A stretch of DNA of 64,000 bases, taken from Xenopus tropicalis. Its lineage: Eukaryota > Chordata > Amphibia > Anura > Pipidae. This document shows positions 9,531-20,610 of the stretch, one piece after another. The notes beneath the pieces were generated by a model. The model was not told the DNA's origin. It saw nothing but the letters and a program-made list of their open reading frames with translations, and did not search any database. Within the stretch, counting starts at the first letter, position 1. Every line of letters starts with the position of its first letter. The translations under genes were made by a program, and so were the position numbers. The DNA lies in NCBI RefSeq assembly GCF_000004195.4, contig NC_030677.2, positions 99,414,829 to 99,478,828 of the forward strand, read 5' to 3'.

Positions 9531-10691
9531 TGCATAACTCAGATATCATGAAATAATTGACTGGTCACTATACTGCACCACTGTAAAATACCTGATAGAA
9601 AGGAGCATTTATGATGAAGTAGGAAACAGTATAGCAAATTTTCTTTTCATCTCTTGCAGTACTTCACAACATATACTGTATAGTTCTCTGACATGTCATG
9701 TCATGTGGACTGCCTATGCCCTGTCTCTGGTCACCATACGCCATTCCCCTGGGTTTTCCAGTTTCTCCATCAAATTCAATGCATGCATTGTCAGTAGGCA
9801 TTCAGTGACATTAAAGGGAGCATGGGTGTGTGCACAGTGAGCATTTGGCAGCTTTAGCAAAGCTGATATATATTCCAGCTTGGTAAGATTCTTTAATAGG
9901 TGACGTAATTTGATAGAAATCATATAAAGAAACCTTCAAAACATGACGATCTGGCATTATATGGATTTGGGAATCCTATTAGTGGAGGAAATATAATGCC
10001 TATTATAAAATAAACTAACCGAGCCCTGGGTATCCAATAAAGACTTTTTTACGATATAAAGGCGCTGTATGCTGTTCTCGTAAATACACTAACATAAACA
10101 TGTAACTAAATATTTATGCCCCTTTACAAGACTGTGTCAATTGCATAGTTTCACCACTAGATGTCGCAAGTACATACCGTAACTGCTTCGTTTTAGACAG
10201 GAACCTTCCAGTGATTGCCAATTGTCATAACCAATGAGATCTTACCTTTCCGCCCAGAGTGCCTTGTTATGCCAGGTCACTTATTGATGATGTCATATCT
10301 GACGAAGCTTTGGTGGTGGGGGGGTTACTGTGTAGTGGTGGCGTCCAGCCGGTGTACCTTTCCCTTGCCTGGTCTCTGGAACGTCATTTCTAAACGATCT
10401 GGTTGCTAAGTATGTTATGATTAACTTATTACTTATGGTTTCTATTCTTTGTCTGGAACTGTTCTCTTTCTTCAGGGGAATGTGAATATTTTACTTATGG
10501 AATTCGTGCTCAGGTGTTTTACAGACTTAGTTATGTTAAATGTTTGCCTTGTAAAAATACTTTATTTAAGGGATATATACTCTATGCAGTTTCCTTACAT
10601 TGGTTTGTTTCTGAGCAGTGCAGGTAGGAGTGTTGTTTTCCCCTGCTGTTGATGCTTACATTTTTTTTTACATTCTATCACCCTACCCCAG
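9531..10691. other. Intergenic; possible upstream region of c19orf25
   Basis: No coding frame with recognisable similarity. CCAAT motifs occur near 10218-10236 and a CRE-like 'tgatgtcat' near 10286. There is no strong CpG island. Confidence 0.4.
10200..10409 (+). promoter_or_regulatory. Candidate promoter and 5' untranslated exon of c19orf25
   Basis: Inference only. The first c19orf25 coding exon starts after a splice acceptor (11399-11404), so a leader exon must lie upstream. This region has two CCAAT motifs, a CRE-like site and a good donor (GCTAA|gtatgt at 10409/10410). No transcript evidence is available here, so the start site is a guess. Confidence 0.25.
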
Positions 10692-10960
10692 CACTAAAGC
10701 TGGCCATACACGCACTGATAATATCATACGAAACCTCGACCGATATCGCTGGTCGGACCGGTTAAAAGATTTTGATCGGGCGCCATAGAAGGAGCCTGAC
10801 CAAAATCTGCTGTCAGGGCTGAATCGGCAGAAGGAGGTAGAAATCCTATTGTTTCTACCTCCTTATCTGCTGTTTCAGCCCTGACGGTGTGTGGCGGATC
10901 TGACGATGTTTCGTGCGACCGATGGTCGCCAGATCGCCACGTGTATGGCCACCTTTAGTG
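10692..10960. mobile_element. MITE with 'CTAAAGNTGGCCATACACG' ends
   Basis: The left end reads actaaagctggccatacacg and the right end cgtgtatggccacctttagt, inverted copies of each other. The interior contains a palindromic pair (agaaggaggtagaaatccta...tttctacctcc). A diverged relative lies at 30994-31276 in an apc2 intron, and elements with similar ends occur at 35574-35872 and 45100-45450. No target duplication is obvious. Confidence 0.8.
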
Positions 10961-11433
10961 ACACATTTTTTCCATTCTTTGTAAGGCTACATAATGTATA
11001 TCGCCTGCAGCATTACAGCAACCACACCAGCATCAAGTGGCATAGTCAATCTCTCAGTGCATCCCTAATAGTAACTGATACACAGGTTCCCTTTCTATTT
11101 AAATAAAATTTTCCTTTTTAGAAGGCAGGAAACCCTTATGCCTTGCATCCCCATAAATACAGCACTGCTAAACATAGGCAGTCCTTTATTCATGGGAGAG
11201 GCTGCAGGTCTCTGCACTCCAAGAGAGACAGAGACCTGTGGCAGTTCTTTCAAGCTTTCCCAGATGTAAATAACAAATATAATTGATATATTCCTTAGTT
11301 CCTTTCAAAAACATGTATTTTGTCCAATAATTATGACACAATGCAAACAGGAAAAAAAAACTTGATCTTCTTATTAATATTTTTAATTACTTTTCCGCTT
11401 TCAGTTAGGGAAGAACCTTTCTTTCGTTTTTGA

Positions 11434-12335
<902 letters not shown>

Positions 12336-12671
12336 AATAACCCATGTGCTGATCTTTAAGTAATGCACATTTGGTCACAAAGATTAGCAGCATGCTGATG
12401 TAGATTCACTACATTGTCTACAATGTACTATTTAATACTAAACAGTAACTTTACTGGAGCACTGCTGACTTCTGTTAATAGACGTGTGAATATCTCCAAA
12501 GGAAATTTCTACAAGTGGTTTTGGGGAAGATTTATCAGTAGATGGACCCTGCTTTCTGATAATACTTTACAAATAATTTAGATATTTTAATTTGCATGTT
12601 TTGAATCAAAGGCCATTGATGTCATTAGAACATTGCCCACAGATAATGCACATGACATTTAGGTATCCAAC

Positions 12672-13091
12672 ATGTGTGCCACTAACTACTTATATGACTT
12701 CTCCCTGTGGTACTGTTTAGATGATGCCCATGTGGCTGCCAAAATACTCTGCATGCTAGAGCAGAATTGCTACCGTGGCTATGATGAGCACCGGGATAAA
12801 ACTGCTGGAACACAGGCAATTGCTTGGACCACTAATGTTATCCAGTCCAGCCGAATATCATTCCTTATTGTGTCAGCTACCTCCCTGAATGACCCTTGGT
12901 TCAATAATGTCTCTGAATGGAGTCTGGTGAACTATGTAGATCAAGAAGCTGTAAAAGTTGTGCCAATCTATGTGGGAATAGATGAAGCACAGAGACCCCA
13001 TAAACTACGCTTTCTGACTAGCCTTAACTATGATTCCAGTTACTTTCCCAACAGACTTCTGGCTAGCATGAAACCGAGAAACCGTCACTGA
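12672..13091 (+). CDS. Stand-alone TIR-domain protein, TIRAP/MyD88-like adaptor
   Basis: This single frame codes for 139 residues, almost entirely one Toll/interleukin-1 receptor domain. Box 1 is YDFSLWYCLDD (from residue 8), the first helix is HVAAKILCMLEQN, and the BB loop is HRDKTAG (box 2). SFLIVSATSLNDPW corresponds to strand C and the following turn, and KVVPIYVGIDEAQRPHKLRF to the strand D/E region. Length and spacing fit cytosolic TLR adaptors better than receptors: no membrane segment or leucine-rich repeat is present. The BB-loop proline typical of TLRs (RDxxPG) is alanine, as I recall for TLR3. The ATG is preceded by 'acatttag|GTATCCAAC', a possible splice acceptor with an in-frame TAG at its edge, so an upstream exon is possible. 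The frame starts 336 bp after c19orf25. Likely role, by inference: innate immune signalling. It could also be an old retrocopy or a pseudogene, but no stop interrupts the domain. Confidence 0.78.
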   Translation: MCATNYLYDFSLWYCLDDAHVAAKILCMLEQNCYRGYDEHRDKTAGTQAIAWTTNVIQSSRISFLIVSATSLNDPWFNNVSEWSLVNYVDQEAVKVVPIYVGIDEAQRPHKLRFLTSLNYDSSYFPNRLLASMKPRNRH

Positions 13092-13119
13092 CTATGCAAA
13101 TGGGGATTTTTCTTGCTAC

Positions 13120-13152
13120 GGCTGTGTGTGTGTGTGTATATGTATGTATGTG

Positions 13153-13229
<77 letters not shown>
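13120..13229. repeat. Microsatellite (GT)n then (TA)n
   Basis: A short GT-rich tract (13124-13158) runs into a long, nearly pure AT dinucleotide tract to about 13227. It lies just downstream of the TIR frame. Confidence 0.97.
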
Positions 13230-13233
<4 letters not shown>

Positions 13234-13308
13234 AAGCTTTATTGTGAACCGTAGCATATTTGAAAACAGGCCCACACCCCCATTGTCTTAAAGTGTTTGT
13301 ATTTGGTC

Positions 13309-13584
13309 TTAAAGGAGAAGGAAAGGCTAATAAAGAGTTAATCTCAAGCTGCAGGCATACCTTCAGTTGTCTCAGTAGTGCCCTTAAGTCTCCCCATATT
13401 TCTCCTGTTCAGATGATCAGAAGCCAAACGGGAAAAAAAAACGCTGAGCAGGGTAGAGAAGATTCCCATAATGCATCATTCCTTCCAGACTTGGCAGATT
13501 ATGGCAGATATAGCGTTTTTACACAGCAATAGTAGTACTATTTAATTGTGTGCTTAATAGATTCTGACTTTCCTTGTCCTTTAA
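13309..13584. mobile_element. T2/Kolobok-type MITE, complete, TTAA on both sides
   Basis: It starts TTAAAGGAGAAGGAAAGGCT and ends gactttccttgtcctTTAA. The interior ('aatctcaagctgcaggcata', 'cccataatgcatcattcc', 'agtagtactatttaattgtg') is shared with the longer copy at 60551-61122; this one looks like an internally deleted version. Its AATAAA at about 13329 could serve as polyadenylation signal for the gene upstream. Confidence 0.88.
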
Positions 13585-14036
13585 GCATCTTTTATCAATT
13601 CATTTGCTGGATGGCATGATGGGTGATTCTATGCCAAAGCCATTAGGCCAAAGAAACATTTGATACAGGTGTGTTGTTTTAAAATGCTTTGGGAAAAAAA
13701 ATTTTTGTACCAAGGGACTTACAGTAGAACCGTGATTTTATGTACCTGGATTTTACATTTTCCTCAAAATTTACACCAGGATTTTTTTCATGGCCTGTGT
13801 GTGCCATGCTATGTGTGTGTACCCTTCCTGTGTGTGTGCCCCCCATATGAAAGCAGAAAAGATGTAGACAAAGAGAGCAAATAATTAAAAAAAAACTATA
13901 AAAAAAAAAAAAATAATGAAGACAAATTGCAAAGTTAAAGGTGAACCATCCCTTTTAAAGCTTACACAAAGGTAAGCAGTCACAGCAGCCAGATGCGGGC
14001 CACCAGTTGGACAGCACTGTGCTAGGGTTTTGTGGC
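13585..14036. other. Intergenic, nothing but low complexity and a T2 end fragment
   Basis: Poly(A) and GT-rich stretches at 13690-13915. 'aaaggtgaaccatccctttt' with TTAA at 13936-13958 is a T2-type terminal fragment. No gene is visible. Confidence 0.5.
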
Positions 14037-14314
14037 CTACCGGGCAGGGGCGGGCCAAGCTGACCGGGCGCCCCAGGCAACCCGGTCAGCCACCTCCCCC
14101 CCCCCCCCCGAACGGCGCATGCGCGCCAAAGCACAGGAGGGGGGGCGGGGCAATTAGATCGGTCATTGCCTCCGCCGCTAATGACAAGCGGCAGAGGCAA
14201 TGACAAAGTAGCACTACGGGTAGACAGGAGAGGCTCCTGCCTGGCGCCCCTCAATCGTTGCTCCCTAGGCAGCTGCCTCTTCTGCCTACCCCTAGTTCCA
14301 GCCCTGCTACCGGG
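14037..14314. mobile_element. hAT MITE, 8-bp TSD CTACCGGG
   Basis: The element is 14045-14306, from CAGGGGCGGGCC to TTCCAGCCCTG. The octamer CTACCGGG stands at 14037-14044 and 14307-14314. The interior is GC-rich with the inverted pair 'cattgcctccgccgct' / 'agcggcagaggcaatg'. No transposase. It is a different family from the elements at 6131 and 7906. Confidence 0.9.
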
Positions 14315-16118
14315 GAAACAGTGCCCCATGGGCCATTGCCCTTTAAGTATAAAATTGCTTCTCACTAGACTAAAAGTCTTCACAGGAATGTAGATCTTTA
14401 TGTTGGATGCTTTATAAAAAATTAGTCTCCTAAAATGTATGGATGGGAACTATGCTGTGTGTTATGATTTATAAAATAAAAGTATGTTGCATTACTGCTG
14501 TTCCATGGATTGCCTGTTTCACCAAGTGTGTCAAACCTATTTGTTTCTGCTACTCTACCTAGCAGTGTGCAGGAATGCAACAAAAAGGCAAGTATAACCA
14601 CCCCAGATAACACACACATGTCCGTAAAGAACACTTTGTTCAATTATAGCACATTTTATCTTGTCATGGGGCTCATATGTTGAATACAGCACATCATTCA
14701 TTCCAGTAGGCATGACAGTGTTATGAATAAAATGTTGACTGTAGATATGCTATTAATACTGACTATACATTAGTAAAGCCATATAAAATGATTGGTGCAA
14801 TTTCTGTTCAAACCAATACAACAGACAAATCAACAAAATACAGGGACATTGCAAAGCTTGGTATCGCTTATCCTCTCCAGGTTTGCAGTCCCCCATCAAT
14901 TTCTTTTAGATTCTGCAGTTCAAATTCCAAAAGGTAACCCTGAGTATCACAAATGTTACCTAAAATGGCCATTGTAAAATTGCATACATGTGACACAGAA
15001 GTGCACATTGCCTTGTCACATCAGTTATATACTGCTTTATATCAAATGGTGTGTTTTAACTGCTGTTTGATGTTTAACGCCCCCTCAACACTTATTCACA
15101 TGCAACACTTTCTGTGCAGCCGCTAACATAATGTGGTCTGAAATCAAAGCCTGTCCTTTAATTGGTAGGCAGAGTAAAAAAATTCTAGTGTTGTGCTATC
15201 AATTATATTTAGTCCACCACCTACTCACACAAGATCAGGGAAGACTTCTCTATCTTTAGAGTCATAGAGTACAATAAAAGTGACAAAGTTGATAGCAGGC
15301 CCGCACTGGCAATCTGGATTCTGGCAAATGCCAAAGGGGCTGCTGCAATATGCCATAGACAGTCACTATTTGATTTCCCAATGGGAAACTATTTGGGCCT
15401 CTTTGTACTTGAAATGTCAGGGCCTGCTTTAAATCCCAGTCCAGACCTGAAGTACCAAACTAAACAAGCTATAGCAGCAATACAAGAACTATTTCTATCT
15501 CGCTACGTATGGATTTCTAATTTCCACTCTCAACTGTGTATTTAGCACAGAGAGAAAAAAGGCAGTTTATCTCAGTCAAGTTATAACTTCATTTTAGTGT
15601 GTCACATTTACAGTTATATAAATGTTTTCTGTCCTCATAGACTGGATAACCAGGGTAGAATGGGCCTGTGTGGTTAAAGATGTAGACAAGGATCATTTAT
15701 AAGCTAATCATCTAACAATGTGAGAAGGTTAATCAGGGGGAAATCACCTTTAGGTATACTCAATGGTAATGGTAGATGGGGAACTTTGTTGTTTGCAGCA
15801 AATTATCACTCCCATGGGCGACCTGGATAGACATCCATAGGAAGGGACAAGGTGGGGTACTTGCCTCAACTAGAGTTTTCCCCTTCAACAGGGCAAGTGC
15901 TTTCATGTGGGTGAGATGCTAATTGTTTCTCTTTGTGACTGTGTGTGTGAGCATTGCAGTAAAAGGGGGGTGGGGGGCATGGATACATGTGGCTTCTGCA
16001 CCAAGGGATACCCTCAAATCCCAGACACAAATTGAGATTTTTTAACCATAGGGGTGGATTCTTGGCTTGTGCTTAACCACAGGCTGAGAATCCGCCTCAT
16101 GTGACATCCAATGAGGAT
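14315..16118. other. Intergenic between c19orf25/TIR and apc2; possible hAT-like fragment at 15298-15450
   Basis: No coding sequence is supported. 15298-15450 starts 'caggcccgcactggcaatct' and ends 'agtccagacctg', resembling hAT ends, but the flanks do not show an 8-bp duplication. G-rich run at 15965-15978. Confidence 0.4.
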
Positions 16119-16298
16119 TATTTATATCTTATTTGGGATCAATTACAAGGTACTGTTTTATTTCTACAGAGAAAAAGGTAATCAGTTTTAAAATTCTAAA
16201 TTATTTGATTAAAATGGAGTCTATGGGAGACGGGCTTTCCGTAATTTGGAGCTTTCTGGATAATGGGCTTCCGGATAAGGGATCCCATACCTGTACAT
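16119..16298. mobile_element. Partial MITE ending GGGATCCCATACCTGTA
   Basis: It shares 'ggtactgttttatttctaca', 'aaaatggagtctatgg' and the end 'gggatcccatacctgtac' with copies at 27190-27282, 40200-40500, 40752-41105 and 43277-43592. Only the right half is present here. (CA)n follows at 16317-16340. Confidence 0.75.
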
Positions 16299-16399
16299 TT
16301 AAATCTGCAAACAGCAAACACACACACACACACACACAGACCCTTATTCAGCATACAGTATATTTCATCAAGAATGCCGGCTCACACAGGCAGTTCTGC

Positions 16400-16756
16400 T
16401 TTGTTTGAGCTGAGCTCTGGAGAGTTGGTTGGGAGAAAAAAAATTTAAGCTGACAGCTAGAGCTGAGTTTCTATGGGAACCAGCAATGCCATCTCTTCAC
16501 TGGCTGCTAGACTGGGGGGCGTGTTTAGTAATCTGAGCTTAGAACAACTGAGTATGCCCACAAGCCAACAGCCAAAGCAAATTCCTGAGGGAGGGCGCCG
16601 AGTGGGTTACAGGAGGAGAAGGAAATCTAAATGATTAAAGGGATGCTGCAGCCTTACTATTAACCTCTGGACAACCAGAGTGGCGGGTATTGAAAGATTT
16701 CAAAGAGGCTGTTCACTTATTAAACTTTTGTGTGTGGGGGTTACATGTCCTTTAAG
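16400..16756. mobile_element. Degraded T2-type MITE segment
   Basis: It ends 'ttacatgtcctTTAA' at 16752-16755, a typical T2 terminus. 'aggagaaggaaa' and 'attaaagggatgctgcag' inside suggest nested T2 ends. Boundaries are approximate. Confidence 0.45.
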
Positions 16757-17862
16757 TCTCTTGCGGTCTGGCTCACCTTTCCCATTGATTAGCATCTCTT
16801 TTCCTGTTTACCAGTCCTGCTTCTAACCTGTTCCAGTCAGTCTCTTTATATAAAGCATTAATAAACTATCACATGTATATAAAATAGTGGTCGGTCAGAC
16901 TTCTATGAAATCTTTGTCACTCATATAGGCCATATAGCAGTCTTTTTGTCCTTTATGAGTCTCAGCTTGGATGGCTTTTGGACAAATATGTGATTGTTTG
17001 CTTCTGGTCAAATATTTTTAAATAGATTTATATCAGGCGCTGACATTTACATTCCCCCCTCATTATGTGTCCTTTTAAAATGCTTTTTGTGCTCATGATA
17101 GTGTGTTATAATTGTAGAGCAGCCTGAGGGACACATGTGGGACCTGGATATTCATTATGCAGCCACCAAAGGTTGGTTGTTACTACTGTATTAGATAATG
17201 AATGAATGTGATATTGGTATAGACAAACTTACTGAGATATGAGTGCCGTTTTTCCATAGCTGGCCCATACATTCCAATTGCATGTTCTGCGGCTTTTCTC
17301 CCACTGGTACTATTTATGTGGAAGCAGGCACACAGAGAAAATTAGAAAAGCTTCCAAGTACCTAATATGAGTATTGAACCTGTACTTTCAGGTATAACAG
17401 GACCGTGGAATAAACATGAAAGCTTTCTGCCTAAACAATATCAGCTGCTATTGTGTTTGATTTATACTCTCTGCCTAAACAGCACCCCCTAGTTACACAA
17501 GTATGGAAGCTGTGAGTGAGTGTTTGGGTTTTGCAAATAAATTGATTTTCTTCAAACCTGACATTACCTTAGCACCTGTATACAGGCATTGTCTAGAAAA
17601 ACTGCATACCTGTCAATTCCCCCAGGTTCCCTAGTTGTGGACCCCTTCCTCTGCACTGCTGTCATTAAACGCTGTTCCCCCGGTTTTTACAATCTCTCAT
17701 AGATGTGTGCATACGCAGTGAGCAATCAGAAAATACCATTCTGTATGGCAAATTGAAATTGCTGCATTTAAAACACTTTACTCTCAGCAAAACCGTATAA
17801 TTGTGGAACATTGTGGAAGAGGGCAATATACAGGTGACAATGTGACCTGTTTGCCATCTCAC
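16757..17862. other. Intergenic, nothing recognised
   Basis: No supported gene, RNA or bounded repeat. A TATA-rich composition without coding bias. Confidence 0.45.
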
Positions 17863-18317
17863 TTAAAGAAGAAGGAAAGGTACAAATTAAGTAAGCTTTA
17901 TCAAAAAGGTAAATACGTAAATACAGCCATAAGCACTCTCAGAAACGCTGCACTGAAAAGAAACAGGATTTCTTGTCTCCTTCCTTGTCTCTGTAATTCC
18001 TGTGCCAGAGTCTGTGCAGCTCTCTCCCCTCTCCTGCTCCCGCCTTCCTCAAGAATGCTAAGAACTCCCTCCCCCCCCTTAGGAATGTGGATCTGAGCCA
18101 ATCAGCAGGAAGCTTCCTCATAGTCTTACTGCGCATGTACAGGGGACCGTGGCATTATGGGAACTTTCTTTACAGAGCTCAGCGGTTTTTTTTTCCTATG
18201 AGGCTTCTGATTATCTGAACGGGAGAAATATGGAGAGACTTAAGGGCACTATTGAGACAACTGAAGGTATGCCTGCAGCTTGAGATTAACTCTTTATTAG
18301 CCTTTCCTTCTCCTTAA
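17863..18317. mobile_element. T2/Kolobok-type MITE, TTAA-flanked, mosaic of two subfamilies
   Basis: It starts TTAAAGAAGAAGGAAAGG and ends 'tagcctttccttctccTTAA'. The right third, in reverse, is the family seen at 13309 and 60551 ('gaaggtatgcctgcagcttg'). The left third resembles the fragment at window position 1-130. Such mosaics arise by recombination or template switching between related MITEs. Confidence 0.85.
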
Positions 18318-18890
18318 GGTTAATGCCACACGTAGTGTATGGAGCGTATTTTCGGCAAGCCAAAAAATGTGTGTCGAGAATACACTCCATACGCTCAAAA
18401 AACTACCTGTGCCTGCACCCGAATGAATAAAATATGCCCAGGTGCAGGCACATGTAGCCAATATCTGCCAAAAATATGAAGTCTTGCTTTTTTTGGCGGA
18501 TATTGGCTACATGTGCCTGCACCTGAGCTTATTCCATTCATTCAGGTGCTGGCACAGGTAGGAGCATATGGTACGTATGGTGCAATTTCCTGTTATGAAC
18601 AAACCTCTATCTCCACTTCGTACGCGCACTCATGCAAGGGGAGGGGGTATGTGTATAGGTTTGATGGTCGGACGGACTGCCTAGGGCACCCAGTCAGCCT
18701 GAATGTCCCGCAGATATACTTAAGGCTAATGCCACACCATCTGTATAGCATATATGTTCGGCAAGCCGAAAAACGATTGCCGAACATATATGCTATGCGG
18801 ATGGTGTGGCATATATGCCCCCGCCCCTGCATGTGTGCACACACACAAAGTGGAGATAGAGGTTTGTTCATAACAGGAAATTCAGCAAAT
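18318..18890. repeat. Nested palindromic MITEs
   Basis: Three inverted-repeat layers are visible. 18412-18468 pairs with 18500-18560 (tgcctgcacc / ggtgcaggca, atgtagccaatatctgcc / ggcggatattggctacat). 18583-18620 pairs with 18847-18884 (aacaaacctctatctccact / its complement). The innermost hairpin is 18730-18813 (gccacaccatctgtatagca / tgctatgcggatggtgtggc). Related hairpins with 'cggcaagc' cores occur at 55003-55158. Long frames on both strands across here arise from the symmetry. Confidence 0.88.
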
Positions 18891-20610
18891 CCATCTATAC
18901 TTTTATTTTGTCCCAATATCCCTACTTTTGCCATTAATACTGTCAATATCAATGTCATAATAAAGTTAGAAAACAATAAGTGCCTTCTTATGAAAAGGAC
19001 AGACTTTCAAGTGGCAAAGGATGAGCAATTAGGTATTTGCCTTTGTTGCTTAGAACCTGCTGCTGCACAATGATGTGACTGCCTGATGTGAGTGCCTGTA
19101 GCATGATTACTTATAATGCATTATTCATGATTGCCAAATTTACTGCTATATAAGTGCTGGGCATAGGGTCTCTTGCAGAATTTATGCAGATGGCTGTCAT
19201 AAAACTACTGTCATAAATGGTGGTTTTTATTCATTTTTACATTTCATACATACAATTAACTCAAATGGCATTTGAATTTTTAAGTGAAAAACAACACTGA
19301 AAATGCAGACTTAGTGCGGAAAATTCTTGTTCTGTGCTAATGTTCAACTTTCTCAAGTCTCTTCAATCCATGTAAAAAAGCTGGGATTGTTCATGCTCCT
19401 CCCTTACCACATAACTGGGTTTGAATAGTTTCAACAAGAAAGCTAGAGATACCCTGAAATTGACTGCAGGAAGAAACAGTTGGCTTGTTGAGATCCCTCA
19501 TTGTCTAATTCACTGTCCATGAGGAGTAACAAAGATGCAGTAGCTAAGGACATTGTGTAATGGCTGGAGGAATGAAGGAAGGAATTAAAGCTGAGAAAGT
19601 TCATGGTTAAAATTAAAAGATTATTAGCACATGGAGAATTTGTTTAAGAAAAAAAGAATATATCCAAGTGCTGCAACAAATGTTTATAATATGGCCGACG
19701 GTCATTATTCAAGGTGCCTGGAACTCCAGCTAATGCCCAAAGCCATTTATTGTTGGAGCTTTAATTTTGGCAATAAGAAAAAGTATAATGAACATTTTTT
19801 TCCATTCTCTGTTCTTATCGTAGTTGAAATCTGATAAGCTGAGCTGTGGTTATATATAGGATAGCCAGTAAGTGTAAGAAACATGCAGCTACACCTATAT
19901 TAAGGCTTGGCTTGAAAGATTAAATGTAGGCATTTTACTTATAGTTTGATCAAGGTGCTTTATTGCAAGGACCAACATTTCAGTTGAATCACCAGCCTTT
20001 AAATTTGGTCCTTATAATAAAGCACTTATAATTCTTGTAAGTCAGGTGAAGTGCAGATATTCTTTTTTGGATACTTCTTGACATGTGGACTGCACCCAGG
20101 TCCAGGGATCCATGAAGGCCTGCATTTGCTTGTATGTTGTATATTGGTAGTTCTTGATTGTGTCCACAACAAATGGAATATTTTTTTAGCTTAACTTCAG
20201 TCAGGAGGAAATTATGTTCATCTTACATATATTATCCACATTTTCATCACTATCTCATTTTTCAATAGGATAACTTGAGCTCAAGGTTAAATGTTTTGAT
20301 AAAAAATTGCCATACACGATTATTAAGCCTTCAGTTCTCCTGGCAATGCATTTGATTCAGTGCCTGTCAAATGTGCAGATGTGTCAAGTTTACAGATCCA
20401 TAAAGTGCCATTATCTGCATCAAACATTAGAAAGTCAATAAGCAATATTTATAAGTCCAAAGTGCACAGGATTCATGGACTAGTGGCAAGACAGGAAAGA
20501 AATGAATTCTAGTATTAAGGTTCTGCATTCCATCCATGCCTTGGAGACTGTGATAACCTCTGATCCACCAACTAAACAAACTAGGCTGTAAGTGCTTCAC
20601 TTATCATTCA
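18891..20610 (-). other. Downstream flank and probable 3' untranslated region of apc2
   Basis: The region lies immediately beyond the apc2 stop codon (20611-20613). On the - strand, AATAAA signals are found at 19964-19959 and 19750-19745; either could end the transcript. The first sits in a stem (gtgctttattgcaaggacc / ggtccttataataaagcac, 19955-20026). No other gene is seen between here and the palindromes at 18318-18890. Confidence 0.5.

Noticed and set aside
15298..15450. hAT insertion
   Set aside because: Ends resemble hAT termini but the flanking octamers GTTGATAG and AAGTACCA do not match, so not called as a bounded element.
18513..19073. 186-codon + frame and 127-codon - frame
   Set aside because: The overlap falls on nested palindromes whose symmetry keeps both strands open; no domain.
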